A stretch of 63,933 nucleotides of DNA from positions 1-63,933 of the forward strand of contig JAUNHC010000031.1 in the NCBI GenBank assembly GCA_030524175.1, written 5' to 3'. Shown here in pieces: positions 45,081 through 54,778 of the stretch. The translations under genes and the position numbers were made by a program. The notes beneath the pieces are model-generated. The model was not told the DNA's origin, ran no database searches, and was given only the letters and a program-made list of their open reading frames with translations. Within the stretch, counting starts at the first letter, position 1; each line of letters begins with the position of its first letter. Source of the stretch: Eubacteriales bacterium. Its GTDB lineage: Bacteria > Bacillota > Clostridia > Lachnospirales > Lachnospiraceae.

Positions 45081-46109
45081 ATGCAGGTAACGTTGCAGCA
45101 GATTGCTGACGCAGCAGGGGTGTCCAGAGGGACAGTGGACCGTGCGCTGAAAAACAGAGGAAGAGTCAAGCCTGAGGTCGCTGAGAGGATAAAAAAGATA
45201 GCCCAGGAGATGGGATATCAGCCAAGTCTTGCAGGCCGTGCCCTTGCCATGGCCAGGCGGAATGTAAAAATAGGAGTGATTCTGCAGTCTGCACAGACGC
45301 CGTTCATGGAGCAGGTGTATGAAGGGATACTGGCCGGTAAGCAGGAAGTGGAAAGCTTAGGGGGCAATGTGGAAATTTATCGGATCAACGGCGTGGACGC
45401 AGGAAAAGTCATGGAGATCATGGAGGAATTAAAGGACAACGGCGTTTCCGGTATTGCATTATCTCCTTCAGAGGATACCATGCTTAAGAAGATGATCAAT
45501 ACCTTTGCCGGGGATCTTGGAATCCCTGTTGTCACTTTTAACTCAGATGTGGAAGACACGAAACGGCTCTGCTTTGTGGGGCAGGATACATTTCAGAGCG
45601 GCCGCGCTGCAGCTGGTCTGATGGGAGAGATAACCGGGGGTACGGGAGAAGTGGCAGTGATATCGGGACATGTGTCCAATCCGGCCTTAAATAACAGGAA
45701 CAAGGGGTTTTGTGCGGAAATCAGGGAATCCTATCCGGGCATTACACTTGTGAAAACCCGCTATTCCTATGACGATGACTGGGTGGCTGCGAAAATTGTG
45801 GAAGAACTTCTCCTGGAGCATCCGGTATTAAAGGGCATTTATATCACCGGCTCCACCGTCAAAGGAATATGTGAGATGCTTCACAATCTGGGCAGGGAAA
45901 ATGACATAAAAGTTATCGGAAATGATTTTCTGGAAGAAAATAAAGGCTGGGTCAAGGATGGGGTGCTGAATTTTCTTATAGGACAGGATTCCTATGTGCA
46001 GGGATATGAACCTGTGATGATACTGTTCCGTCTCCTGCTGGAGGATGAACAGCCGGACACGCCTTATAAATATACAGAAATCGTGATAAAGAACAAATAT
46101 AATCTATAA
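45081..46109 (+). CDS. LacI-family regulator, probable inositol-operon repressor
   Basis: Repressor of 342 residues. The LacI helix-turn-helix and hinge are clear: TLQQIADAAGVSRGTVDRALKN and YQPSLAGRALA. The remainder is a periplasmic-binding-protein-like sugar domain (IGVILQSAQTPFMEQVYEGI, ISGHVSNPALNNRNKGF) related to ribose/inositol-binding proteins. GGAAAGGAG precedes the ATG. Palindromes of the same kind lie at its own promoter and at the iol operon promoter, so it very likely represses both and responds to an inositol or derived ligand. This contrasts with the DeoR-type IolR of Bacillus. Confidence 0.88.
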   Translation: MQVTLQQIADAAGVSRGTVDRALKNRGRVKPEVAERIKKIAQEMGYQPSLAGRALAMARRNVKIGVILQSAQTPFMEQVYEGILAGKQEVESLGGNVEIYRINGVDAGKVMEIMEELKDNGVSGIALSPSEDTMLKKMINTFAGDLGIPVVTFNSDVEDTKRLCFVGQDTFQSGRAAAGLMGEITGGTGEVAVISGHVSNPALNNRNKGFCAEIRESYPGITLVKTRYSYDDDWVAAKIVEELLLEHPVLKGIYITGSTVKGICEMLHNLGRENDIKVIGNDFLEENKGWVKDGVLNFLIGQDSYVQGYEPVMILFRLLLEDEQPDTPYKYTEIVIKNKYNL

Positions 46110-46169
46110 TAGAAGAAAAGCAGAACATCAGCAGAGACTATAGAAGAAAAGCAGAACATCAGCAGAGAC
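46110..46169 (+). repeat. Tandem duplication, 31-base period
   Basis: The 29-base segment from 46110 to 46138 (starting TAGAAGAAAAGCAGAACATC) is repeated exactly at 46141-46169, right after the LacI stop codon. The rest of the gap to 46592 is A+T-rich and holds no gene; GCGTGCGCG-like bases near 46400 may be a weak extra half-operator. Confidence 0.85.
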
Positions 46170-46592
46170 CGCTGCAGTGCCCGGCGGGGAGGATTTTACG
46201 AAAATTAGGAGCTGAGATCAGGATCTGCGTGCACTTTACTGTGATATATGAGAGAGGAAAGCCGGATAAAGCTTTCTTCTTTTTTTATTACGAAAGTTCC
46301 GCACGGCACACATGACCGTTTTATTTGAAAAAAGGATGTCAAAAGGGTACCTGTTTCCCATCCTTTTGATGGTTTGGTCTATCAAATAAAGCGAATAATT
46401 ACGCGCACGCAAATAAAAAGGAAGTAAAAGAAAGATGTAGAGAAAACTATAATATGAAAAACACATAAAAAGATACATGAAATTGAGCGTAAAAACCAAG
46501 ATTATAATACAAAATGCACAAATAAATTGTTAAAATACTGTCATATAGAAAAAGTGAATAAAAATCAGTTGAAAATATTGGTAGTTCTTCCA

Positions 46593-46622
46593 ATTGCGTT
46601 CACGTGAACGCAATGGTATTAT
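46593..46622 (+). promoter_or_regulatory. iol operon promoter with perfect LacI-type palindrome
   Basis: ATTGCGTTCAC at 46593-46603 is followed directly by its exact complement GTGAACGCAAT (46604-46614), a perfect 22-bp palindrome. The promoter TTGCGT (46594-46599) - 17 bases - TATTAT (46617-46622) is embedded in it, so bound repressor would block RNA polymerase. The centre ACGT and similarity to the operator at 45039 point to the LacI protein. Confidence 0.82.
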
Positions 46623-46686
46623 CATATCATCAAAGGGAAACAAAAAATAATTACATACCAATCATTAAAAAATGGAGGAATAAAAA

Positions 46687-47691
46687 ATGTTAAGAGTTGG
46701 AGTTATCGGATGCGGCGGAATGGGCCGGGATCACATTAAGAGACTGACAGACAAAATCCAGGGAGCAGAAGTGACAGCAGTGTCTGATGTATTTGAAGAG
46801 AGTGCAAAAAAAGCAGCAGCTATCTGCGGGGCAAAAGTTTACACAGACGGGATCGAATTGATCAATGATCCAGAAGTGGACGCCGTGTTTATCGTGTCTC
46901 CGGGATTTGCCCACATTGAACCGTTACTGGCAGCGATCAAAGCGGGAAAGAGGATTTTCTGTGAAAAGCCATTGTGCACAACTGCTGAGGATTGCCTGAA
47001 AGTAGTAAATGCTGAGGTGGAATCAGGAAGACATTTAATACAGCTTGGCTTTATGAGACGATATGACAAAGGTTATATGCAGGTGAAGGAAGCACTGAAA
47101 TCCGGCGAATACGGAGAGCCGCTTATGATGCACTGTACACACAGAAATCCTGAGGTGGGAACAAATTATACAACACCAATGGCTGTGCACGATACCGCGA
47201 TCCATGAGATCGATGTACTCCACTGGCTGGCAGATGATGAGTATGATTCCGCACAGGTGATCATGCCCCGGGTTACAAAATATTCACACTCCCAGTTAAA
47301 CGACCCGCAGATCATGCTTCTTCGTACGAAAAAAGGTGTATGTATTGACGTTGAAGTATTTGTAAACTGCAAATTCGGTTATGACATTAACTGTGAGGTG
47401 GTCTGTGAAGACGGCGCTATCAAGATGCCGTCGCCAATCTATCCGGCTATCCGCAAAAATGCTGCTGTTGCAACAACAATAGATACAGACTGTTTCGTGA
47501 GATTCCAGGATGCTTATGACAAAGAAGTACAGGATTGGGTAGATGCGGCAGAGCAGGATATTATAAACGGGCCAAACGCATGGGACGGATATCTGGCAGC
47601 AGTGACTGCTGATGCCCTTGTAAAAGCACAGGAGACAGGTGCTGTTGAAAAAATCCAGACAGCAGTAGAAAAACCGGAATTTTATAAATGA
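46687..47691 (+). CDS. iolG: myo-Inositol 2-dehydrogenase
   Basis: NAD-dependent Gfo/Idh/MocA oxidoreductase of 334 residues that oxidises myo-inositol to 2-keto-myo-inositol (scyllo-inosose). Rossmann motif RVGVIGCGGMGRDHIKRL; catalytic EKPLCTTAEDC with Lys; MRRYDKGY; and HDTAIHEIDVLHWLAD with the catalytic Asp/His pair. The overall pattern closely follows Bacillus IolG. AATGGAGG precedes the ATG. First gene of the operon under the palindrome. Confidence 0.92.
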   Translation: MLRVGVIGCGGMGRDHIKRLTDKIQGAEVTAVSDVFEESAKKAAAICGAKVYTDGIELINDPEVDAVFIVSPGFAHIEPLLAAIKAGKRIFCEKPLCTTAEDCLKVVNAEVESGRHLIQLGFMRRYDKGYMQVKEALKSGEYGEPLMMHCTHRNPEVGTNYTTPMAVHDTAIHEIDVLHWLADDEYDSAQVIMPRVTKYSHSQLNDPQIMLLRTKKGVCIDVEVFVNCKFGYDINCEVVCEDGAIKMPSPIYPAIRKNAAVATTIDTDCFVRFQDAYDKEVQDWVDAAEQDIINGPNAWDGYLAAVTADALVKAQETGAVEKIQTAVEKPEFYK

Positions 47692-47795
47692 TAAGACACC
47701 AGGGTCAAAAGAGAGCCTGGGAAGGCAATGTATGCTAGGTATCTTTTGGCCCTTGAAAGATAAGATTTTAAATTGGAATATGGAGGAAAACAACA

Positions 47796-48626
47796 ATGAA
47801 ACTTGGATTTAACGAAGCAACCGCACTGGAGTGCAAGGGACAGTCTTTAATGGCTGATTTGGAAATGTGTGAAAAATACGGTTTTGATTATATTGAAATC
47901 CGTTTTGACTGTGTGAAGGATTATTTAGAGGAACATTCCCTGGAGGAGCTGGCAGACTGGTTTAAGAACCACCATCTCAAACCATGGGCATATAATACCT
48001 TGATTTATTTTAATCAGAGGGATGAAGCAGGAGAAAAGGAAATAGACGAGGAAGTAGACTTTATACTCAAAGTTTCCAAGGCCATCGGCATGAAGATGCT
48101 GATCACAGTGCCAAACTTTGATGTGAAAGATAAAAGTGTGGGAGAGATCAAGGAGGAAGCGGTGAAGCGGCTCCGTTATTTATCCGACAAGGTTGGGGCA
48201 GACATGAAGATCTCCCTGGAATTCTGCGGCGCACCAAACTGCTCTATCAACCAGTTCGGCACAGCCTATGACGTGGTAAAGGCTGTTGACAGGGATAATG
48301 TAGGGGTAACGGTAGATACCTTCCATTTCCACGAAATGTGTTCAAGGCTTCAAGACCTGGAAGCAGCTGACGGAAAGAAAATTTTCGCATATCACCTTAA
48401 TGACTGCGAGGATCTTCCCCTTGGCTCCTGCGGCGATGACAAACGTCTGTGGCCTGGCGAAGGTGTAGTTGACCATGCGGGGATCGCGGCAGCACTTAAG
48501 AAGATTGGATTTGACGGTGTTTGCACTATTGAGGAATTCCGGCCTGAATACTATGAGATGAGCCATGAGGAAAATGTAAAAAAAGCAGCAGAAGTGACTA
48601 AGGCATTTGTTGAAAAATATTTCTGA
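47796..48626 (+). CDS. iolI: 2-keto-myo-inositol isomerase
   Basis: TIM-barrel isomerase of 276 residues that interconverts 2-keto-myo-inositol and 1-keto-D-chiro-inositol. It resembles Bacillus IolI along its length: MKLGFNEATALE, MCEKYGFDYIEIR, NRDEAG-like NQRDEAGEKEI, GVTVDTFHFHEM, YHLNDCEDLPLG and IEEFRPEYYEM. Divalent-metal ligands (Glu in LEFCG, Asp/His in DTFHFH, Glu in IEEFRP) are present. AATATGGAGG precedes the ATG. Confidence 0.93.
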   Translation: MKLGFNEATALECKGQSLMADLEMCEKYGFDYIEIRFDCVKDYLEEHSLEELADWFKNHHLKPWAYNTLIYFNQRDEAGEKEIDEEVDFILKVSKAIGMKMLITVPNFDVKDKSVGEIKEEAVKRLRYLSDKVGADMKISLEFCGAPNCSINQFGTAYDVVKAVDRDNVGVTVDTFHFHEMCSRLQDLEAADGKKIFAYHLNDCEDLPLGSCGDDKRLWPGEGVVDHAGIAAALKKIGFDGVCTIEEFRPEYYEMSHEENVKKAAEVTKAFVEKYF

Positions 48627-48678
48627 AACTGAAAAGAATCCGCAAGTCACCAAGTGACCGGCAGGAAACAGGAAAGGA

Positions 48679-48707
48679 GCAGGGCAGTATGGAAGAATCT
48701 GCCCTGC
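48679..48707 (+). other. Hairpin in the iolI-transporter intergenic region
   Basis: GCAGGGCAG (48679-48687) pairs perfectly with CTGCCCTGC (48699-48707). No T tract follows, so it is more likely an mRNA structure adjusting expression of the transporter relative to iolI than a terminator. Confidence 0.6.
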
Positions 48708-48776
48708 ACAAAGGGTGATGATATGACTAAGGGAGGTATCCCAGAGCTGCTGAACTTTAAGCAGAAGGGAAAAGAT

Positions 48777-50810
48777 ATGAATGAATTTATCAAAGTCCCG
48801 GTGTCGGAAAAGCTGGCCTATTGTTTCGGCGACCCGGCATTGACTTTGATGTATACCATGACCACCACACTGCTGATCTATTTCTATACAAATGTAGTAG
48901 GGATTTCAGCGGGCGCTGTAGGTATGATCATGCTGCTCTCACGGGTGTTCGACGGTTTTTCCGACGTATTGATGGGCACTATCATAGACCGTACCCACTC
49001 TAAATACGGAAAGGCCAGAATCTGGATACTCCGCCTGGCCATCCCTTATGCCCTGGCTGCTGTCCTTCTGTTTACCATGCCCCCTATGGGCAATACAGGA
49101 AAGGTTATCTATGCGTTTGTCACGTACAACATAATGAATACAGTGGTATATACAGCCATCAGCCAGCCCTTCCACGCTCTTGGCTCTCTTATGAGCCGTG
49201 ACAGGAGGGAGCGGGATATTATCTGTAATATCCGTATGGTACTTTCTATCACTGCCAGTATGGTGATCACGGCATTCACCCTGCCGCTGATCAATCAGGT
49301 GGCAAAATTGATCGATAACCAGCAGGCAGCTTGGATCATAGTGACTGCAGCATATGCGCTGGTTTCGGTATTTGTTTTACTGAATACTTATTGTACCTGT
49401 ACGGAACGTGTTTCAGCTGTCAAGCAGACAAAAGAGGAAAAGTCAGATGTACCTTTCCTGAAAGCGTTTAAAGTTACAGTGACGAACCGATATTTTCTTA
49501 TTGCACTGGGACTGATGATATTTTACACGGCATATCAGATCATTATCGGGACAGACCTTACATATTACTGCCAGTATGTTCTTAATGACGTTGACTTAGT
49601 GATGCCGCTGTCAGCAGCAGAAAAAATAGCAACTATCATCGGAATTGCCATGCTTCCCCGTATATTGCCAAAATACGGCAAGCGCCGGCTCATTTGTGCA
49701 GGATGTATACTCGGCATAGCGGGACAGCTGCTTTTCCTTCTGAATATTACCAGTGTTCCTCTTGGTGTTGTGACCTGTATCATGAGAGGGATCGGGATCG
49801 CACCTTTCTATGGAGTCCAGTATTCCCTTCCAAGTGATGCGATAGAATACGGTCACTGGAAGAACGGAGTCCGCGTTGAAGGTCTCATGTTCTCTTCCAT
49901 GAGTATGGGACAGAAAGCAGGCTCGGGCTTTACCTCTGCGATCATGGGAGCAATACTTTCCATGGCAGCATTTGACGGGCTGAAAGCCACAGCAGCAGAG
50001 CAGACAGCATCTGCTATTGCAGCCATCAAGAATTTCTATCTTTACGTTCCCATTGCACTGTGGGCAGTGATGTTTATCATAGCAGCCTGTTATAAGCTTG
50101 ACAAGATGTATGACAGCATGATGAGAGAGCTGATCTCAAGAGAAGGAAAGGAACACCCGGAGGAGATTCCGGTGCAGCCTTATTCAGGGAACCGGATCAA
50201 CATTGCTGTGGGCCGCGTTTATGGAAGCAGCGGCAGGATCATAGCAGAACGGCTTGCAGAGAAGCTGGACTGCCGCGTCTATGACAGACAGATCATCTGC
50301 CTTCTGGCGGAAAAACTGGGGATGGAAAATGCAGACCTGGAAGAAGTACAGAAATATCTGGATAACTATAATTATGGAGGCCCTGAGCCGGCCTTTTCCC
50401 CCTATGCATACCCCAAGGCAGGAGTTGCAGGAGATTTAAGTCCCATTCAGACCTTTGAAACACAGTGCCGGATCATTCTGGGGCTTGCCCAAAATGCACC
50501 GGGAGTTTTCCTGGGAAGATGTGCAAATTTCGTCTTGAATGAGCAGAAACATACGTATTCTTTCTTCCTTTATGCAGATGACGCATACCGGGAAAAAGAA
50601 GGAAAAGAGTATTACGGACAGACGCTTTCCCAGCTAAACCAGAAGGATGCTCTCAGAAACGAATATTACCAGAGATTTACCGGAATGAGACGGGATGACC
50701 CTGCCAATTATGATATGGTCGTCAACGTATCGAAGACAGGAGTAGACGGAGCAGTGTCTATGATTTTAGATTATGTATATAAGAAAGAGGAGGAACAGCA
50801 TGCTGAATAA
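48777..50810 (+). CDS. GPH-family sugar/inositol symporter fused to a cytidylate-kinase-like domain
   Basis: One uninterrupted frame of 677 residues from the ATG at 48777 (AAGGGAAAAG site); an in-frame ATG at 48723 is possible. Residues ~1-465 form a twelve-helix glycoside-pentoside-hexuronide:cation symporter ([60 protein letters not shown]). Residues ~475-670 match the cytidylate-kinase-like family (Cytidylate_kin2): [51 protein letters not shown]. The P-loop is noncanonical, GRVYGSSGR. The soluble domain should be cytoplasmic. Within the iol operon, inositol uptake is likely. Such a fusion could phosphorylate the imported substrate or regulate transport. Confidence 0.88.
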   Translation: MNEFIKVPVSEKLAYCFGDPALTLMYTMTTTLLIYFYTNVVGISAGAVGMIMLLSRVFDGFSDVLMGTIIDRTHSKYGKARIWILRLAIPYALAAVLLFTMPPMGNTGKVIYAFVTYNIMNTVVYTAISQPFHALGSLMSRDRRERDIICNIRMVLSITASMVITAFTLPLINQVAKLIDNQQAAWIIVTAAYALVSVFVLLNTYCTCTERVSAVKQTKEEKSDVPFLKAFKVTVTNRYFLIALGLMIFYTAYQIIIGTDLTYYCQYVLNDVDLVMPLSAAEKIATIIGIAMLPRILPKYGKRRLICAGCILGIAGQLLFLLNITSVPLGVVTCIMRGIGIAPFYGVQYSLPSDAIEYGHWKNGVRVEGLMFSSMSMGQKAGSGFTSAIMGAILSMAAFDGLKATAAEQTASAIAAIKNFYLYVPIALWAVMFIIAACYKLDKMYDSMMRELISREGKEHPEEIPVQPYSGNRINIAVGRVYGSSGRIIAERLAEKLDCRVYDRQIICLLAEKLGMENADLEEVQKYLDNYNYGGPEPAFSPYAYPKAGVAGDLSPIQTFETQCRIILGLAQNAPGVFLGRCANFVLNEQKHTYSFFLYADDAYREKEGKEYYGQTLSQLNQKDALRNEYYQRFTGMRRDDPANYDMVVNVSKTGVDGAVSMILDYVYKKEEEQHAE

Positions 50811-51696
50811 AAATAAAGTAAGGCTGGGGATAGCACCTATTGCCTGGACAAACGATGATATGCCGGATTTGGGAAAAGAGAATACCTTTGAGCAATGTGT
50901 GAGTGAAATGGCACTTGCAGGTTTTACCGGCTCAGAAGTGGGCGGAAAATACCCCGCCGATACAGAGATTTTGAAAAAAGCATTGGATATGCGGGGGATT
51001 GAGATATGTAACCAGTGGTTTTCCTCTTTTCTGATTTCCCGTCCTTTTGAAGAAACAGAGCGTGAATTTGTGGCGGCTCTGGATTTTCTGAAAACAATGG
51101 GAGCCAAGGTGATAGGTGTCTCTGAACAGAGCTACAGTATTCAAGGAAAGATGGAGCAGCCTGTATGGGAAGGCAAGTATGTGATGGATGAGGATGAATG
51201 GAGGCTTCTTGCGGAGGGCCTTAACAAGCTGGGAAAGATCGCCAGAGAAAAGGGCATGACACTCACCTTCCATCACCATATGGGAACTGTTGTACAGACA
51301 GAGGAAGAGATAGATAAATTTATGGAAATGGTGGACCCGGATCTGGTATTCCTGCTTTTTGACAGCGGTCACCTCTCATTTGCAGGGATCGATCCGGAGA
51401 ATGTACTGAAGAAATATGTGGATCGTGTGAAGCATGTACATCTCAAAGATATCCGTAAGGATATGGTGGAAAAATCAAAGAATGAGGGCTGGAGCTTCTT
51501 AAAGGGAGTGAGAGAAGGGGTATTCACCGTGCCAGGAGACGGGGATGTGGATTTTGCCCCTATATTCAGGATCCTTGAAGAAGCAGGATATGAAGGCTGG
51601 GTGGTAGTGGAAGCAGAACAGGATCCTGCAAGAGCTAATCCGCTGGAATATGCCATAAAAGCAAGAAAATATATTGCTGAAAAAACAGGCTTATAA
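50800..51696 (+). CDS. iolE: Inosose dehydratase
   Basis: TIM-barrel lyase of 298 residues that dehydrates 2-keto-myo-inositol to the cyclic diketone. [58 protein letters not shown] and HVHLKDIR are typical of IolE, including metal-binding Glu, Asp and His. ATG at 50800 follows GAGGAGG and overlaps the transporter gene by 11 bases. Confidence 0.93.
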   Translation: MLNKNKVRLGIAPIAWTNDDMPDLGKENTFEQCVSEMALAGFTGSEVGGKYPADTEILKKALDMRGIEICNQWFSSFLISRPFEETEREFVAALDFLKTMGAKVIGVSEQSYSIQGKMEQPVWEGKYVMDEDEWRLLAEGLNKLGKIAREKGMTLTFHHHMGTVVQTEEEIDKFMEMVDPDLVFLLFDSGHLSFAGIDPENVLKKYVDRVKHVHLKDIRKDMVEKSKNEGWSFLKGVREGVFTVPGDGDVDFAPIFRILEEAGYEGWVVVEAEQDPARANPLEYAIKARKYIAEKTGL

Positions 51697-51720
51697 ATCA
51701 GCCGAAAAGGAGGAGTTGCC

Positions 51721-52644
51721 ATGAAAATAGCATTTGATGTGGATGTTCTTGCAAAACAGATGGACATTAACCGTATGGTACATCAGGTGGCAGACTGGGG
51801 CTACAAATATATCGAACAGTCACCCCATCCAAGGATCAATCCCTTTTATAAACATCCGCTTTTTTCCAGGGAATGCCAGCAGGAATACAGACAGGCTCTG
51901 AGCGAAACAGGAGTAGAGATATCTTCTTTCATCGTGGTATACCGGTGGTCAGGGCCAACAGAGGAGCAGAGACGGTTCGCAGTTGCAAACTGGAAAAGAA
52001 TGATAGAGATTGCAGTTGATATGGGCGTGCCGGTGATCAACACAGAGCTTTCCGGTGATCCTAATCAGCAGGAAATCTGCAATGGTATGTGGTACCGTTC
52101 CATGGAAGAGCTGCTTCCTATAATAGAAAGAGAAGGACTTCGCGTTGAAATCCAGTCCCATCCCTATGATTTCTGTGAGTTGAATAATGAAACCTGTGAC
52201 ATGGTGAAATCCTTCCGCTCCAGGAATCTGGGCTATGTGTATTCAGCCCCTCATGGATTCTTCTATGATGAAGGGAAAGGAGATGTGCGGTCTATGCTGA
52301 AATATGCAGGAGATGAGCTGACTCATGTACTCTTTGCAGATACCTTTAACCAGACACTGGACTGCAGATATATCGCCAATCCTCCTTGGCTGAATCAGAG
52401 AGGAAGATCAGACGTGACCATTCACCAGCATCTGGCTATGGGGGAAGGAGACGTGGACTTCGATGGAATCTTCCAGACTTTGCGGGAGATGGATTTTGCC
52501 CGCAAGCAGTTAAAACCTGACGCTCCAAAAACAGGAGGAGACAATATTGCCTGTGTATCCATGTTTGGATTTCCGGAAAAAATGGACAGACAGGCACCGG
52601 AAGCCAGAGAACGTATCCAGAGAGAATTAGTGGATGCAAGATAA
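51721..52644 (+). CDS. iolH: IolH-like sugar isomerase/epimerase
   Basis: TIM-barrel protein of 307 residues. MKIAFDVDVLAKQMDINRMV, WGYKYIEQSPHPRINPFYKH and LAMGEGDVDFDGIFQTL resemble Bacillus IolH, whose reaction is not firmly known. Metal-binding Glu/Asp/His residues occur in EIQSHPYDF and LFADTFNQ. AAAGGAGG precedes the ATG. Last gene of the iol operon; a terminator lies at 52717. Confidence 0.8.
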   Translation: MKIAFDVDVLAKQMDINRMVHQVADWGYKYIEQSPHPRINPFYKHPLFSRECQQEYRQALSETGVEISSFIVVYRWSGPTEEQRRFAVANWKRMIEIAVDMGVPVINTELSGDPNQQEICNGMWYRSMEELLPIIEREGLRVEIQSHPYDFCELNNETCDMVKSFRSRNLGYVYSAPHGFFYDEGKGDVRSMLKYAGDELTHVLFADTFNQTLDCRYIANPPWLNQRGRSDVTIHQHLAMGEGDVDFDGIFQTLREMDFARKQLKPDAPKTGGDNIACVSMFGFPEKMDRQAPEARERIQRELVDAR

Positions 52645-52994
52645 GCAAAAACATGCTGCTTCTCACAGCCCTAAGGGCCCCGCATGGCAGCATAAACATG
52701 ACATATCCCTTGTATGCAGACAGCCTGAGGTGTAAAAACCACAGGCTGTCTGTATTTATTAAGAAGGGACTCCATTTGTTACTTTTCACTGGTAATATCC
52801 CGCGAGGTGTTTTCATACAAAATGACTTGTAAAAATTTTGCAAGTTTTTGCGCTCTATGTTATTATGGAGTGCGGAGGAATGAAGAATACAATATTTTAC
52901 AATTCTTCCGCAGATTACCTGTTTGTAATGTATAGGTAACAGGGCAGGCTTGCCTGGACTTTTACTGTATAGAAGATACAGAACGGAGGAAATA
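52645..52994. other. Intergenic region between the iol operon and the methyltransferase gene
   Basis: 350 bases without a gene. It holds a C/G-rich hairpin near 52665-52695, the terminator at 52717-52757 and an A+T-rich stretch with candidate -10 boxes (TATTAT near 52859) before the methyltransferase ribosome site ACGGAGG. I see no further structure. Confidence 0.6.
52717..52757 (+). terminator. Terminator of the iol operon
   Basis: CAGACAGCCTG (52717-52727) pairs perfectly with CAGGCTGTCTG (52742-52752), followed by TATTTATT. Confidence 0.8.
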
Positions 52995-53759
52995 ATGGAA
53001 GCATATGGTGATTTTGCCAAAGTTTATGATACATTTATGACTGATATTGACTACCGGGAATGGGCAGTATATATTAAAGAAAGATTGAAGGAACAGGGAA
53101 TCCGGGACGGACTGGTGCTGGAGCTGGGATGCGGTACAGGGACAATGACCGAACTGCTTTCAGAGGCAGGTTACGATATGATCGGTGTGGACAATTCAGA
53201 GGAGATGCTGGCAGAGGCCATGGAGAAAAGAATAGAATCCGGCCATGATATCCTCTACCTTCTTCAGGATATGCAGGAATTTGAATTGTATGGAACAGTG
53301 CGCGCTGTAGTCAGTGTATGTGACAGCATGAATTATATTACAGAACAAGAAGAACTGCTGCAGGTATTTTCCCTGGTAAATAACTATCTTGACCCGGGAG
53401 GCATTTTTATCTTTGATATGAACACGGTATACAAGTACAGGGATATGATCGGAGATGCCACAATAGCGGAGAATCAGGAGGATGGAAGTTTCATCTGGGA
53501 GAACAGCTATGACGATGAGAACAACATTAATGTTTATGAGCTTACCCTATTTCTCAGACGGCAGGACGGGCTTTATGAAAAAAGTGAAGAAGTTCATTAT
53601 CAGCGGGCTTACCATGAAGAGACAGTGAGGAAGCTTATAGAGGAAGCGGGGATGGAGTTCCTTGGCATTTATGATGCATATACCCTGAATCCTCCGGCAC
53701 AGGACAGCGGACGTCTTACCTTTATAGCAAGGGAAAAAGGAAAGGCTGTAAATGACTGA
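52995..53759 (+). CDS. Class I SAM-dependent methyltransferase
   Basis: Methyltransferase of 254 residues with the SAM-binding loop VLELGCGTGTMTELL (motif I), MIGVDNSEEMLAEA (motif II) and FDMNTVYKYRDM (post motif). The N-terminus YGDFAKVYDTFMTDIDYREW is common in a Firmicute group often found beside hslO. ATG at 52995 follows GGAGG. The substrate is unknown. It is separated from hslO by 125 bases that contain short direct repeats. Confidence 0.85.
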   Translation: MEAYGDFAKVYDTFMTDIDYREWAVYIKERLKEQGIRDGLVLELGCGTGTMTELLSEAGYDMIGVDNSEEMLAEAMEKRIESGHDILYLLQDMQEFELYGTVRAVVSVCDSMNYITEQEELLQVFSLVNNYLDPGGIFIFDMNTVYKYRDMIGDATIAENQEDGSFIWENSYDDENNINVYELTLFLRRQDGLYEKSEEVHYQRAYHEETVRKLIEEAGMEFLGIYDAYTLNPPAQDSGRLTFIAREKGKAVND

Positions 53760-53809
53760 TATGTCTGTCCTGCGGCAGCGGATAACAGATAATCGAAAAA
53801 CATGAGACA

Positions 53810-53860
53810 ACATAAATAGCAGACAACAGAAATAGAAAAAACATAAATAGCAGACAACAG
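53810..53860 (+). repeat. Tandem duplication before hslO, 31-base period
   Basis: ACATAAATAGCAGACAACAG occurs at 53810-53829 and 53841-53860. The unit is not related to the 46110 repeat although the period is the same. AACAGACAGGAG after it includes the hslO ribosome site. Confidence 0.85.
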
Positions 53861-53884
53861 GAAAATAACAGACAGGAGACAGAA

Positions 53885-54763
53885 ATGAGCGATTATATTG
53901 TAAGAGCAATGGCGGCAGACAGTCAGATCAGGGCTTTTGCCGCAGTGACAAAGGATGTGGTGGAGACTGCGAGAAAAGATCACAATACAAGTCCGGTGGC
54001 TACGGCAGCCCTGGGACGTCTTCTTACCGGGGGCGCTATGATGGGAGTCATGATGAAGGGGGATAAGGATATCCTGACTCTGCAGGTTAAGGCAGGGGGG
54101 CCCCTTCAGGGAATGACTGTCACAGCTGATTCCAAGGGAAATGTGAAAGGCTATGTGGGCAATCCTAACGTATGCATTCCGGCAAACAGTAAAGGGAAGC
54201 TGGATGTGGCCGGCGCTGTGGGTGTGGGATTTATGAATATCATCAAGGATCTGGGACTGAAGGAGCCTTATGTAGGACAGGTTGCCCTCCAGACCAGTGA
54301 GATTGCAGAGGACTTGACTTATTACTTTGCCACCAGCGAACAAGTGCCATCAGCCGTAGGTCTTGGCGTTCTCATGAATAAGGATAATACAGTTCGCCAG
54401 GCAGGAGGCTTTATTGTCCAGCTTATGCCTTTCGCAGAAGAAAAAGTAATTGCGAAACTTGAAGAAAATGTGCAGAAGATCAATTCTGTTACAAATCTTC
54501 TGGAAGAGGGACATACACCGGAAAGTCTTCTTGAGAAGGCTCTGGAAGGATTTGACGTGGAGATCAGCGACAGGGTGCCTACGCAGTTTTACTGTAACTG
54601 CAGCAAAAACCGGGTGGAGAAAGCGCTTATCAGTATCGGGCGAAAGGACTTAAATGAGCTGATACAGGAAGGTAAAGACATTGAGATGAATTGTCATTTT
54701 TGTAATACCAACTATACATTCAACGTGGAGGAATTAAAAGAAATCCTTCGCAGGTGTAAATAG
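53885..54763 (+). CDS. hslO: Redox-regulated chaperone Hsp33
   Basis: Cytosolic holdase of 292 residues activated by oxidation. The N-terminal domain has TGGAMMGVMMKGDKDILTLQ and GNVKGYVGNP. The C-terminal zinc switch has both cysteine pairs, FYCNCSKN (about 236-238) and NCHFCNTNY (about 269-272). ACAGGAG precedes the ATG. NAD synthase follows after 15 bases and may share the transcript. Confidence 0.96.
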   Translation: MSDYIVRAMAADSQIRAFAAVTKDVVETARKDHNTSPVATAALGRLLTGGAMMGVMMKGDKDILTLQVKAGGPLQGMTVTADSKGNVKGYVGNPNVCIPANSKGKLDVAGAVGVGFMNIIKDLGLKEPYVGQVALQTSEIAEDLTYYFATSEQVPSAVGLGVLMNKDNTVRQAGGFIVQLMPFAEEKVIAKLEENVQKINSVTNLLEEGHTPESLLEKALEGFDVEISDRVPTQFYCNCSKNRVEKALISIGRKDLNELIQEGKDIEMNCHFCNTNYTFNVEELKEILRRCK

Positions 54764-54778
54764 AAAAGAGGTACGGTT

